From contig CM053032.1 of NCBI GenBank assembly GCA_028564925.1, positions 121,415,490 to 121,479,489 on the forward strand: 64,000 bases of DNA. The letters run 5' to 3'. A program made the translations under genes and the position numbers. Each line of letters starts with the position of its first letter. Position 1 is the first letter of the stretch. This DNA is from Lithobates sylvaticus. Taxonomy: Eukaryota; Chordata; Amphibia; Anura; Ranidae. Shown here one piece after another: positions 32,980-44,157 of this stretch. A model generated the notes under the pieces. That model had not been told where the DNA came from, did not search any database, and saw only the letters and a list, made by a program, of their open reading frames with translations.

Positions 32980-33291
32980 GGCCTAAGGCAATTCTGCCTG
33001 TGATTCAGAAATTCCGCAAATCGCGGGACGCCCTTGCGATCCACGTTACACGGCACCAAATCGTGGCGCGGTTTTTGCCGCAATTGTCGCTGGACGAAGA
33101 ACTTCTTTGGGGCGTCAGGCGTCATGCAATTCTGTTGGCACGATTTTACCGTGATTCGTCGGGCGGTAATCGTGGTAAAATTGTGCTGCGATTTGGTGTC
33201 ATTTAAAGTAACGGGGATTGCAAGGGCATCTCCCGATTTGTGGCATTTCCGAATCGCAGGCAAAATGGAGTGCCATGGTGTGAATGAAGCC
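32980..33291. mobile_element. MITE with GGCCTAA/TTAGGC-type ends
   Basis: Flanked by TTA (32977-32979) and TAA (33292-33294). Arms about 65 bp match inversely: GCCTGTGATTCAGAAATTCC ... GGACGCCCTTGCGATCC against GGATTGCAAGGGCATC ... GGAATCGCAGGC-like. Frames of 86-97 codons on both strands follow from the palindrome. Confidence 0.75.
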
Positions 33292-33621
33292 TAAAGTGTG
33301 ATAAGTTTGAATATATAATAATTGATCATATTATTTGGATAGGTTTACATTTTCATTTCTTTATATAGAGCATTGGATATTGTTTTCATTAAGGTCTTAT
33401 AACTTGGGAAGGATTAACCAAAACTTTATTCTACCTGCTGCTTTTGTGTCTAAGTTATCTTTTTATGTAAAAACAAAGATTATTTCTACATTGTACATAT
33501 ACTATACATTGACTATACAAGTGAAGAATAATCTGTTGTTTTTAGTGTAAATTTATACAGTAATAGTTCAAGGATATTTACAGTAAATATAAGCTTGTTT
33601 TTTTTTTTTTTCCTTTTAAGC

Positions 33622-34087
33622 TTAAAGCGTTTGTTACCCCAATACTTCAGATTCCTGATAGGTGCCTGCTCTACCATGTACTTGTATAATAAAGTATCCT
33701 GTTCTCTTTGTATTGCTTGCTTTGTGTGAAATCCCTGGTGTTCCTGCCAGTCCCTCTGCTTTTCTATTAAAAACTGACCACACTAAGCAGGAGAGCAAAG
33801 CTGGCCAGTCCTCTAGCTATGCTGGGAACTCGGTGTACTCTCCTCCAACGGTCAGACTTGTCGTGACAAGTCCCTGCTGTACAGCCAATCACTAGGAAGC
33901 CCAGTGTGCTCCCACTTCTCCCCCAGCTCGTATGCTGCTGAGAATAGAGGGAATGTGATCACTTAAAAATGGGGAAAAGGGTATTTATAATGTTTTTTTT
34001 TTTTTTTATCTATACAAAAATGTTTTGTCTTTCATTTTATTTTAAACAGAATGGGTTGTTTTAGGTGTAAGTTTACAATCACTTTAA
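33622..34087. repeat. Interspersed repeat family X (copy 1 of 3)
   Basis: Runs from TTAAAGCGTTTGTTACCCCA to CAATCACTTTAA. The same family is present inversely at 46770-48030 (interrupted) and 62332-62739. It contains AAAACTGACCACACTAAGCA and CCAATCACTAGGAAG. Bounded by TTAA-like sequence, non-coding. Confidence 0.8.
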
Positions 34088-34344
34088 AATGAGCTGCTCT
34101 TAAAGGATAGCTGTACAGTATTTATAAAAACTATATTGAACTCTGCAACAAGTCTATTGCACCTATTGTGTATAGCCTTTGCTGCTGTCACTAACACTGC
34201 AATAACCTGCCCTCCAGAAATTTTCCAAGCAGTATATTACAGGTAAACATAGGGTTGATGTTGGGCTGGCTTATAGTAAACCACCATCATAACACAGACC
34301 CAAAGGAGCTATGGATTTAAATGCTGAACTAGCCTCTCAGTAAG

Positions 34345-35133
34345 TTAAAGTGGTTGTAACCTTACATTACTATTCATTGCCAGCCCCTCGCTTTTATCCA
34401 GTCATAACACAGTGTAAGTGTTTGTTGAAAACGAAGCATGTAAATAACTTTTTTCAGATATCTTCAGGCAGGTCACGTGACTCCTGGCTCCTCTCCTACT
34501 CCGATGTACGGCAACAGCGGGAGGGGCCGAGATCTCCCTCTGACGTCAGCCGAGGAGGTCACATGATCACTGTGCTGGGCCTGGCCTGAAGATATCTGGA
34601 AAAATGTATTTAGAAGCTTTGTTTTCAACAAACACTAAGGCCCCTTTCACACTGGGGCGGTTTGCAGGTGCTATTGCGCTAAAAAAAGCGCCTGCAAACC
34701 GACCCGAAACAGCTGTTGCTGTGTCTTCAGTGTAAAAGCCCGAGGGCATTCACACTGAAGCGGTGCGCTTGCAGGACGCTGGAAAATGTCCTGCAAGCCG
34801 CATCTTTGGCTCGCTGTAGGAGCGGTATATTTACCGCTCCTATAGCGCCCGTTCCCATTGAAAACAATGGGGCAGCGCTCCGAACCCGCCCGCAAAACGC
34901 CGCTGCAGCGGCGGTTTGCGGGCGGTATTAACCCTTTTTCGGCCGCTCGCAGGGGGTAAAACCACCCCGCTAGCGGCCGAAATGCGCTGCTAAAACGACG
35001 GTAAAGCGGCGCTAAATATAGCGCCGCTTTACCGCCAGCGCCCCCACCGCTCCAGTGTGAAAGTAGCCTTACACTGTGTGTCATGGCTGGATAAAAGAGA
35101 GGGGCTGGCAGTGAATATTTTTAAAATTTAACT
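34345..35133. repeat. Long-arm foldback repeat carrying a MITE
   Basis: Left arm 34345-34470 (TTGCCAGCCCCTCGCTTTTA, ACACAGTGTAAGTGTTTGTT, GATATCTTCAGGC) is mirrored by 34585-34636 plus 35069-35133. The right arm is interrupted by the MITE at 34639-35068. The GC-rich centre near 34490-34570 forms the loop. Confidence 0.8.
34639..35068. mobile_element. GC-rich MITE inside the foldback repeat
   Basis: Ends GGCCCCTTTCACACTGGGGC and GCTCCAGTGTGAAAGTAGCC, flanked by TAA (34636-34638) and TTA (35069-35071). The intact opposite arm shows the original site was CACTTACAC, so the target was TTA. It is dense in hairpins (GGAGCGGTA...TACCGCTCC; GGTAAAGCGGCGC...GCGCCGCTTTACC). Confidence 0.85.
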
Positions 35134-36819
35134 TACTACTAACAGCAGCATGAGAATGTGGGGTGGGGGTGGAGAAGGCTCATACACACATACAGGAGCT
35201 GACAGGCAGGGAGGAGGGGGAGAGGGGAGACAGCGGATGACGGAGGCATGTGAAGTGATCACCGTGTCAGGGCTCAGCAGCCATGATGAACTGTGGTCAG
35301 TTTACAGAGGGGTGGGCAGAACCAGGCAGGGTCAGCCACGTATTTTAGATGATACAAGGGGTCAGATTACACAGCACAAGCACTCATACTTTAAAATAAC
35401 AGGATCCATTTATTTTTTTAGGTTAACAAAAAGTTTTGCAACTAAATGCTCTGCTTGGAGGAAACTAGTATCATTTGTTCTCCTGTTGCAAGGGGGGCAG
35501 TGCATAAATCCCTGTACACTCGAATGCGCCGATATCGGTATACAGTCGCTGCATATTTACCCTTAAATCCTTCACTCCCGGGTCATTATCAAGCCCTGCA
35601 ACTAAAATTCTGACATTTTGGCCATGTTCACAATTCGGCTATATGTGCCACTAGCAGGACCCCACTCTAACAGGGTTAAAAAAAATTCTCACGTAACCCT
35701 AAAAGTATATCATATTAGCATAAATGTAAGGAAACCTTCCTATGACTGAGATCCAATGCATTAGTGTCTGTGATAATGGAAAACTCACTGAGAGGAAAAC
35801 GTATCCACTTAATCAGGTACTTGTTGACCCATGGTCAACGTTACTGTCCTGTTCACCCACCCTTGAAAACACGTTTTAGATTGAACCTTTTATTTATATA
35901 ACAAGGAAAGCTCTTGTTACGGTCACTGCTGCAGTTTTGCAGCTAGTGTTCATCATAGCCAGTTCTGAAAAGCTATTTTTTATATGATTCTTCTTGTAAC
36001 TGCACTATAAATCCTGGACATCTTTTCCTTGCTCCAGCAGTTAAATCGGTAATGCAGAAGGCCTGGCTGAGGACTGATCGTTAATATATGGCAGATATAA
36101 GAGATTCAGTGCCAGGGCAATACTGCATCTTTCTAACCTCCAAACATTACAAAAGAGAAGAAGCAGCCAAAGTCTAAGTCAGCAGCCAGAACAGGACGGT
36201 CACCTGGTTTTACAACTAGTACTAGCCCTTCCTTTAAGGAAACACACACCACCAAATAAAATGCAAAATTTTCCATCATTTGCAGCGATTTGGCTGAATA
36301 TGACTCTAAACTGAGAAATTATATTAAAAATACTGATATTAAAATACTAATAGCTAAAGTAGCAATGCAACATGAAAAGTAAAATTTAGCAAAAGCGCTA
36401 TATTACCGCACATTTTCCAATGTCACCTAACATATTATATTTTTGTATATTTATCATATGTATATTTCGCATTTAGAAACTTTAGAAATAACACATACAC
36501 ATACACCGTAGGGTTTCTTAAAAGGTATTTTGTGCAGAATCTGCTGTAAACCTAGGAAACAAGACCAAAGACTGTGGCTTCCTAAAGCAGTCCATCAAAT
36601 GCTGAATCTGTCCACTAGGGTCGATACATTGCAGGCTTGTCAGCATAGAGATGGACTCAGAGAAAATGAAGCATGCAATAATGTTTGCAACAATAACCCT
36701 TACTGAACCAGAGACCAAGGAAAGGAAGAAAGAAAAAAATAGAATCTATAATCCAAACCCTCAAGCACAGGAGAACCGTATGAGAATACTGCATCAATAA
36801 TTAAGCAGAGGTCCGCCAA
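35134..36819. other. No recognised gene or repeat
   Basis: Purine-rich at 35150-35240 (GGGGTGGGGGTGGAG), otherwise ordinary sequence. The 138-codon frame at 35150-35566 begins in the G-rich stretch and has no recognisable domain. This and 42861-44157 are the likeliest places for unique host DNA. Confidence 0.45.
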
Positions 36820-36828
36820 AATATTTTT

Positions 36829-37290
36829 TTTTAAAGTCAGCAGCTACAAATACTGCAGCTGCTGATTTTTAAAATAAGGAATCTTACCTGTCCAGGGCAC
36901 CCGCTATGTCGGCACCCAAGGCCGAACCGTCCCTCGATCCTTGGGTACTGCCGCCGCCATCTTGGGTAAGGGGATCTTTTTTTTTAAAGTCAGCAGCTAC
37001 AAATACTGAAGCTGCTGGTTTAAAAAATAAGGACACTTACCTGTCCAGGGCGCCCGCTATGTCGGCACCCAAGGCCGAACCGTCCCTCGATCCTTGGGTA
37101 CTGCCACCGCCATCTTGGGTAAGGGAATCTTTTTTTTTAAAGTCAGCAGCTACAAATACTGCAGCTGCTGATTTAAAAAATAAGGACACTTACCTGTCCA
37201 GGGCGCCCGCTATGTCGGCAAGGCCGAACCGTCCCTCGGTCCTCGGGTGCTGCTGCCACCATCTTAGCGAGTCACAATGCACAATCCCAA
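36829..37290. repeat. Three 153-bp tandem units in a repeat of the 21159 family
   Basis: The landmark ATGTCGGCA recurs at 36906, 37059 and 37212, exactly 153 bp apart. Because 153 is 51 codons, a frame stays open for 203 codons (36906-37517) and looks like a repeated protein (SAPKAEPSLDPWVLPPP). It is a by-product of the array. The unit matches, in inverse, 21470-21540. Confidence 0.85.
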
Positions 37291-37457
37291 TGGTCCCTGC
37301 TGTCTCTGGGACCCGTGTGTCTCCCAGCAGTCAGCGAGGGGGGGGGGGGGGCGGGAAGTGGCATGGACCCCTGCAGGGGGTCTATGCCCGGAAGTGGGTG
37401 CAAATACCTGTATTATCCCCCCTCCCCCTGAAAGGTACCAAATGTAGGACTGTCATT

Positions 37458-37812
37458 TACTACATCTGGCATTTCCTATATATTTCAGGATTTAAGTGCA
37501 GACATGTTTTTTCTTAATGTTTTTTTTTATATTTTTAACGTACTTTATGTCATTATTTTAGTGTATACTTAGTGCAAATTTATCATTTCTCCCTGAAAAA
37601 TGTTATCACAAAGTACATGAATTGCTATTTTGTACGGATTGTCACGATTGATGCAATTATATGCTGATTTTGGAAATGAAATTGAAATTAATGCCATTCC
37701 TCCCTGAACTTCATATTACATTTTTTTATTTTTTTTTGAAAAACCACACTTGTAAATGCACAGCATTGCCCCTTTTTTATGTTTGAGAGGTTTTTAGGAA
37801 ACAGACACAAGC
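37458..37812. other. No recognised feature
   Basis: AT-rich DNA following the tandem repeat. Nothing identified. Confidence 0.45.
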
Positions 37813-37820
37813 CATGTGTC

Positions 37821-38110
37821 TAGGGTTGCCACCTGTCCGGGATTCACCCAGACAGTTCGGGTTTTGAATCATGCATTCGGGTTTCAGTCCACCTGAAACC
37901 CAGACACAATATTCAGACAGGAATGTGGCTCAGCACAAGGCCCCATAGGAGGGTGAGGGGGCACTATGCACGCCACATTACTATTCTCTTTGGAGCGACC
38001 AAAGGTGTCCCGGGTCTGTTACAATCCTAGAAAATATGCTAAAAAAATATATTTTTGCTGTGCGCCACTAAAGTGTTCTGGTTTGGCTTGAAGAAAAAGT
38101 GGCAACCCTA
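37821..38110. mobile_element. hAT-type MITE with perfect 8-bp duplication
   Basis: 290 bp from TAGGGTTGCCACCTGTCCGG to AAAAAGTGGCAACCCTA. CATGTGTC occurs at 37813-37820 and again at 38111-38118. The 12-bp terminal inverted repeat TAGGGTTGCCAC is perfect. hAT superfamily by duplication length and end sequence. Confidence 0.95.
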
Positions 38111-38118
38111 CATGTGTC

Positions 38119-39098
38119 TGTAGTCATGCCGCACTGACTGCAGAAGAAAACCTGAAACAATAGGTATGAAAACATGCAACAAAAACCTGACACATAGAGC
38201 TCTAGTAATTAAACCCCTCAACAACAGATCAACAGATCTACATTCAGTTTGTAACACCCTCTTTCTCCCAGTCTGAGCCCTGCTGTGAAAGGATTATGAA
38301 GCTAAGAAAAATTCAGATCTGGATACTTATCTCAGCTATATTTCAAATACAGGCATTGATTTTTAAGGGAATACAAAACTCGATTCATTGGTCAACTTTT
38401 ATGCCTGCTCAGCTGTAATGTATTCATTTAAACTCTACTCTGTACCTTCTCAGTCAGCTAGAAGGAAGTTAATCTGTTAATATAAACTGCGCCCAAAGGA
38501 ACGTGGATCATCAGGTACAGTATGTGTAACACCTAAACTATGGACCAATAGAAAACACTTTACTCCTTTTCCCTGAATGCTTTTTACTTCACTTGCTTGA
38601 TTACATTTTTGCCTGTAAATAAACACTATTGTCCCAGTACCTGTTCCTTTCCCCCTCTCCCTAACAATTACCAGAGACCTCTTTCAATTGAGCGTTGTGC
38701 CCATCTGCAGAAGCGTCTTTCTTCTCACAGGACAGATTGAGAGCAGGTGGACCCATGGGCTCTTGCTGCTGTCAGTCAAATCCAGTGATCAGGGACGGGG
38801 CTGAGCCACGCTGTGTGTTATGGGGGCACACGCAGGAAAGGAGTAGAAAGTGCCGGCAGGGGACCCCAGAAGCATACTGCAACCTCTTTTTTTATTTTAG
38901 GAAAAAATTGCGTTTACAACCACTTAAATGCCATTTATGTCTAGGGGGCACAAAAAGTAATTTTACAGACCTGATCTTCCACTCTCTCTATGCTGCTAGA
39001 GTGGTCCTCATAGCCTCCTTTACCCTATACTCCCATGGTTGCAGGTCCTCTATGTCACAAATCCAAAGCAGAGCCCATAGACCTAAACAGTGATGAGC
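38119..39098. other. No recognised gene
   Basis: 38690-38900 resembles the middle of the repeat at 39348-39826 (GACAGATTGAGAGCAG, CTGCTGTCAGTCAAATCC), so it is probably a decayed copy. The 132-codon frame there is unsupported. Confidence 0.4.
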
Positions 39099-39101
39099 TT
39101 T

Positions 39102-39347
39102 AGCCCGCGTTCACATTGGGCTGATTTCAAATCGGCGGCTATTGCCGGAAATAGCACCGTCCGAATCAGTGCGATGCCGACTTTGCAGCGTTGCACCGAT
39201 TCACAAAAGTAGTTGTTGCACTACATTTGGTGACTTCAGGGGCGATTTCAATAGACTTCTGTGCAGGAACCCGCACAGATGTCTCTGAAATCCCTCCCGA
39301 AGTCAGACTGACAATTTCTAACCCGCAGTCAGTGTGAACCTGGTTTC
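39102..39347. mobile_element. MITE, GTTCACATTGGGCTGATTT type
   Basis: Ends AGCCCGCGTTCACATTGGGC and CAGTCAGTGTGAACCTGGTT are imperfect inverses. Inner blocks GATTTCA/TGAAATC and GCAGGAACCCGC are also inverted. Boundaries approximate. Confidence 0.6.
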
Positions 39348-39826
39348 AAAGTGATTGTAAGGCCTCCTGTTTTTTTCATTAAAATAATAAACATGTTATA
39401 TTTACCTGCTTTGTGCAATGGTTTTACACAGAGCAGCCCCGATCCTCCTCTTCTCAGGTCCACACTGGCGCTCCTGGCTCCTCCTTCCAGCCAGGTGCCC
39501 CCATAGGAAGCCGCTTCCTATGGGGGCACTCGTTTGTGCTCACTCCCAAGCTGGGCTGTTTGCGTCTATTCAGATACACAACCCAGCTCAGCTCTGCTCT
39601 CTGCTCTCTGCTCACTGGTTTTGACTGACAGCAGCGGGAACTGAACCGAAGGCTCCCGCTGCTGTCAGTCAAGCCTGTGCGAGCCAGGAGAAGGGGGGAG
39701 AGCTGCTGCCGACATGCACAGTGCTGGACCAAGAGCGGGCTCAGGTGAGTATTTAGGGGGGCTGTAGGGGGGGCTGCAGACAATGTATTAAGGTAAAAAA
39801 ATCTTTTACCTTTACAACCACTTTAA
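39348..39826. repeat. Interspersed repeat with AAAGTG(A/G)TTGTAAGG ends
   Basis: From CAAAGTGATTGTAAGGCC to CCTTTACAACCACTTTAA. A strong hairpin (TAGGAAGCCGCTTCCTA near 39505) and an inverse pair (GACAGCAGCGGGA...TCCCGCTGCTGTC at 39627 and 39652) are inside. Non-coding. Confidence 0.7.
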
Positions 39827-41619
39827 GCTCACATGAGTGGATGCTACCTGGATCAGGTGTTTTACCCATATTCTTTTTAGGATCAACTCTTATTGTGTTA
39901 GGCAAATTGAAAAGGAAGCACTGGTTATTTTGTAAGTTGTAATACAATTAATGGCCTGTGTCGGTGGGCTTTTGTTTGCAAGTAGAAGAGTTCTGCTTTC
40001 TTATAGATGTTTTTTGGGAATTAACCACTTGACCACTGGGCACTTAAACACCCTTAATAACCAGACCAATTTTCAGCTTTCGGTGCTCTCACACTTTGAA
40101 TGACAATTACTCATTCATACAACACTGTACCCATATGAAATTTTTGTCCTTTTTTTCACACAAATAGAGCTTTCTTTTGGTGGTATTTAATCACCTCTGG
40201 GTTTTTTATTTTTTGCGCTATAAAAGAAAAATGACTGAAAATTCAGTAAAAAAAATGAATTTTTCTTCGTTTTTGTTATAAAATTTAGCAAATTTGTAAT
40301 TTTTCTTGATAAATTTTGGCCAAAATTTATACTGCTACATATCTTTGGTAAAAATAAGTACAAATTGGGGTATATTATTTGGTCTTTGTGAAAGTTATAG
40401 AGTCCACAAGCTATGGTGCCAATATCTGAAAATTGATCACACCTGAAGTACTGACGGCCTATCTCATTTCTTGAGACCCTAACATGCCAGAAAAGTACAA
40501 ATACCCCCCAAATGACCCCTTTTTGGAAAGAAGACATTCCAAGGTATTTAGAAAGAGGCATGGTGAGTTTTTTGAAGTTGTAATTTTTTCCCACAATTCT
40601 TTGCAATATCAAGATTTTTTTTAATTTTTATTTTTTTTTCACAAAATTGTCATATTAGCAGGTTATTTCTCACACACAGCATATGCATACCACAAATTAC
40701 ACCCCAAAACACATTCTGCTATTACTCCTGAGTACGGCGATACCACATGTGTGAGACTTTTACACAGCGTGGCCACATACAGAGGCCCAACATGCAGGGA
40801 GCACCATCAGGTGTTCTGGAGCACCCAGGACAATTCTGACATTTCTCTCCTACATGTAAAAATCATCATTTATTTGCTAGAAAATTACATAGAACCCTAA
40901 AATATTATATATGTTTTTTTAGCAAAGACCCTAGAGAATACAATGGCGGTCGTTGCAACTTTTTATCTAGCACGGTACTTGCGCAGCAATTTTTCGAACG
41001 TGTTTTATTTGGAAAAAATTTTTTTGTGCTTTACAAAAAACAAAACTGTAAATTTAGCCCAATGTTTTTGCATAATGTGAAAGATGAAGTTACGCCGAGT
41101 AAATAGATACCCAACATGTCACGCTTCAAAATTGCACACACTCGTGAAATGGCGCCAAACTTCGCTACTTAATCCCCATAGGCTTTAATTTTGTTTACTG
41201 TTACATGTTTTGAGTTACAGAGGAAGTCTAGGGCCAAAATTATTGTTCTCGCTCTAACGTTCGCAGCGATACCTCACATGTGTGGTTTGAACACCGTTTT
41301 CATATGTGGGCGGGACTTACGTATGCGTTCGCTTCTGCGTGCGAGCACACGGGGACAGGGACGCTTTTAAAAATATATATATATATTTTATTGTTCATTT
41401 TACTTTATTTATTTTAGTTTGACCCTTTTTTTCCCCCCAAAAAAAATTTTGATCACTTTTATTCCTATTACAAGGAATGTAAACATCCCTTGTAATAGGA
41501 ATATGGCATGACAGGTCCTCTTTACAGTGAGATATGGGGTCAATAAGACCCCACATCTCACCTCTAGGCTGGAAAGCCTGAAATAAAAAAAAAAAAAACG
41601 ATCCTGGCTTTGATCGTAG

Positions 41620-42340
41620 CGAGTATCGCAGGGTATTGTTGGGTATTGCAGGGTATGCCAGAGTATCGCAGGGTATTGCAGAGTATCGCCGGGTATTGCA
41701 GAGTATCGCCGGGTATTGCAGAGTATCGCCGGGTATGGTAGAGTATCGCCGGGTATGGTAGAGTATCGCAGGGTATGGTAGAGTATCGCAGGGTATGGTA
41801 GAGTATCGCCGGGTATTGCAGAGTATCGCAGGGTATGGTAGAGTATCGCAGGGTATCGCCGGCTATCGCCGAGTATCGCAGGGTATGGCAGAGCATCGCA
41901 GAGTATCGCAGGGTATGGCAGAGCATCGCAGAGTATCGCAGGGCATTGCAGGGTATAGCCGGGTATGGCAGAGTATCGCATGGTATGGCAGAGTATCGCA
42001 GGGTATGGCAGGGTATGGCAGGGTATGGCAGGGTATCGCAGGGTATGGCAGAGCATCGTAGGGTATGGCAGAGCATCGTAGGGTATGGCAGAGCATCGCA
42101 GGGTATGGCAGGGCATCGCAGGGTATGGCAGGGCATCGCAGGGTATGGCAGAGCATCGCAGGGTATGGCAGAGTATCGCAGGGTATGGCAGAGTATTGCG
42201 GGGTATGGCAGAGTATTGCGGGGTATGGCAGAGTATTGTGGGGTATGGCACAGTATTGCGGGGTATGGCACAGTATTGGGGGGTATGGCACAGTATAGGG
42301 GGGTATGGCACAGTATAGGGGGGTATGGCACAGTATTGGG
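41620..42340. repeat. 10-bp/20-bp minisatellite
   Basis: About 72 decamers of the type GGGTATGGCA and GAGTATCGCA, often alternating as a 20-bp unit. Sub-blocks differ by phase (TATTGCA, TATGGTA, TATGGCA, TATTGTG), which shows local expansion of variants. Because stop codons are rare in the unit, open frames up to 315 codons appear on both strands; none is a gene. Confidence 0.97.
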
Positions 42341-42346
42341 CAGAGA

Positions 42347-42462
42347 ATCCATCCATCCATGCTCAGCCATCCCTCCATACCCTGCAATACCCAGCAATAC
42401 ACTGCAGGCTATTGCTGGGTATTGCAGGGTATGGAGGGATGGCTGAGCATGGATGGATGGAT
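42347..42462. repeat. Perfect 53-bp palindrome with 10-bp spacer
   Basis: Arms 42347-42399 and 42410-42462 are exact complements over all 53 bases by direct reading (ATCCATCCATCCATGCTCAG start). The spacer is CACTGCAGGC. It lies at the right edge of the minisatellite. Confidence 0.95.
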
Positions 42463-42550
42463 GGATCGGTGGTGGCAGAGCAGGCTGTGGGCACTACAGA
42501 TCCCGCCCACAGCACTGCTGCCACCGATCCCTCCCCCTCTCCTCTCACAC

Positions 42551-42730
42551 TGTACCGATCGGTACAGAGAGAGGAGGAGAGAGGAACCGGCGTCATCAAA
42601 TGACGCCGGTTTGCTTACATGTGATCACTCCGTCATTTGACGGAGCGATCACGTGGTAAACGGCCGCGATGAGCGGCCGTTTACCGTGATCCATGATCCG
42701 CCGGGTCCTCAGGACCCGGCGATCATGGAT
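42551..42730. repeat. Run of five hairpins at the GC-rich end of the TTAA element
   Basis: TGTACCGATCGGTACA (42551-42566); AACCGGCGTCAT/ATGACGCCGGTT (42585-42611); GTGATC-CTCCGTCA/TGACGGAG-GATCAC (42621-42652); GGTAAACGGCCGC/GCGGCCGTTTACC (42655-42685); ATCCATGATC...GCCGGGTCCT/AGGACCCGGC...GATCATGGAT (about 42690-42730). Confidence 0.9.
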
Positions 42731-42860
42731 GCTCTCGAGTGCGCGCACCAGGGGGCGCGCAAGAGCAGAATTCTGTGAGGCCGTTAATTAACGGCCTCCC
42801 AGAGTTAAGCAACCGCCCTGTAGCCGTTTTTCGGCTATGGGCCGGTTGTTAACTGGTTAA

Positions 42861-44157
42861 ATACAGTATGTGCTTGAAACAGGTCAGTTGCAGCAGGCAG
42901 TGAACTCTGAAAAATCTCAGAAGTGCCTAAAAATGGCATTAAACTACTGTCATGTACATAAACCCATCAACACAAGCAGTAAAGCATCCAAGTAGCTTAA
43001 AAAGCTGCAGCTTGGCATTGCATGCTGTTCCAAAGTTTCAGGTATACAGATAAACTCAGACCCTTGCTAAATATTGATTCACCTAATAATACTCACCTAT
43101 ATTGTATGTTGCATACATAATTGTAGTCTACAAATGCATTTTTACTCATCCACAATACAATTTACAAATTGTCTATGTTTTCTGTGGATAATAATACCTA
43201 AATAACTTTATTCCATGTGCAAATACATGAACAATACCTCCAAGGGTAAGAAAACTTTGCACAAAAGCTGCCTTACCCCATTGCCCACAACGCCCAAGTA
43301 GGTCTACCCTACCCCCCACAAATTGCTATACTTTTCTAGATAATTACCATTATCTCTCCGTTTGCTTCTTGATCTGACATTTGTGTGTGCATTTTTTGGC
43401 TCCAAAGGCTTCTATAGGGCTTATAGACAGCCTTGGACCAAGATATAGGCAAATACGGTGATTTGTGGAGTTATTGACTAGACCTACTCAGTGGGGTGGT
43501 GGCAAAAGGCTACTTTGTAGGAAAGTCTTCTAACCTTTTTATTATTAACCTCTCACTTGTATAGTTTATAAATAAACAAAAGAGTATTGTCTTAAAACTG
43601 GACATCGAGGTTAACAAATGGGGGTTCTGCAGGACTGATAAATACTAGGTATGCTAACCCAGGGATGTACAGACAACAAAAAATCCTTACCAGGGGTCAC
43701 TGTTTCTCAATACACAAATTATTAGAACATAAACTAAAATACCCTCAGACCTCATCTTTCCCTTACAATAACAAGTTGGGAGCCCTTTACTACAATGCCA
43801 TATTTGCTAGTACATTTTATTACTGTTTTTGATACAAGAACCATGTCCTGCATTTTTTTGAATATAGGAGGGGGAGTGGGTACTTGATTTGACAGGCACC
43901 CCCCTCCCCCTTCACCTGTAGCCTTCTGGGACACATCACAGGTTCTAAAAGACCGCAGGACCATTCACACAGCACAGTGCGGCTCATGCATGTGCAGTGG
44001 GAAGCCGGTTTCCCTTAGTTAAGATGCCGGGACCTGGCAAAAAAAAACTAAATTCTGATCACTTGCCCAGAGTAGTACAATGTTACTATGATAACATTAT
44101 ATTACTCTGGTCAATGTGTTAAAAAAAATAAAAATAAAAAAAAAAACACAAAATAAA
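42861..44157. other. No recognised gene or repeat ends
   Basis: Mostly ordinary AT-rich DNA. A CT/GA-rich inverse pair (GGAGGGGGAGTGGG ... CCCCCCTCCCCC) lies at 43867-43912 inside what may be a decayed repeat. No coding signal. Confidence 0.4.

Larger units (their letters stand above)
40021..42860 (+). mobile_element. TTAA-family element, copy 4, enlarged by a minisatellite
   Basis: Starts TTAACCACTTGACC (TTAA 40021-40024) and ends TAACTGGTTAA (TTAA 42857-42860). Family core at about 40165. Length is 2840 bp against about 1.0 kb for the 45409 and 49332 copies. The difference is partly a 0.7-kb minisatellite (41620-42340) and partly a longer middle (40650-41400), which it shares with the fragment at 51095-51840. 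The GC-rich right end is a run of hairpins. No transposase. Confidence 0.85.

Noticed and set aside
36906-37517. 203-codon repeated 'protein'
   Set aside because: Product of the 153-bp tandem in a non-coding repeat; the same repeat without tandem units (21159-21582) has no such frame.
41620-42340. CRISPR-like array
   Set aside because: There are no spacers of constant length between identical repeats; this is a minisatellite in vertebrate DNA. The same holds for the arrays at 8.7 and 47.3 kb.
41409-42446. Open frames up to 315 codons on both strands
   Set aside because: They are the 10-bp minisatellite read in several frames (Tyr/Pro/His or Gly/Tyr/Arg repeats). Simultaneous openness on both strands is an effect of the unit's composition.
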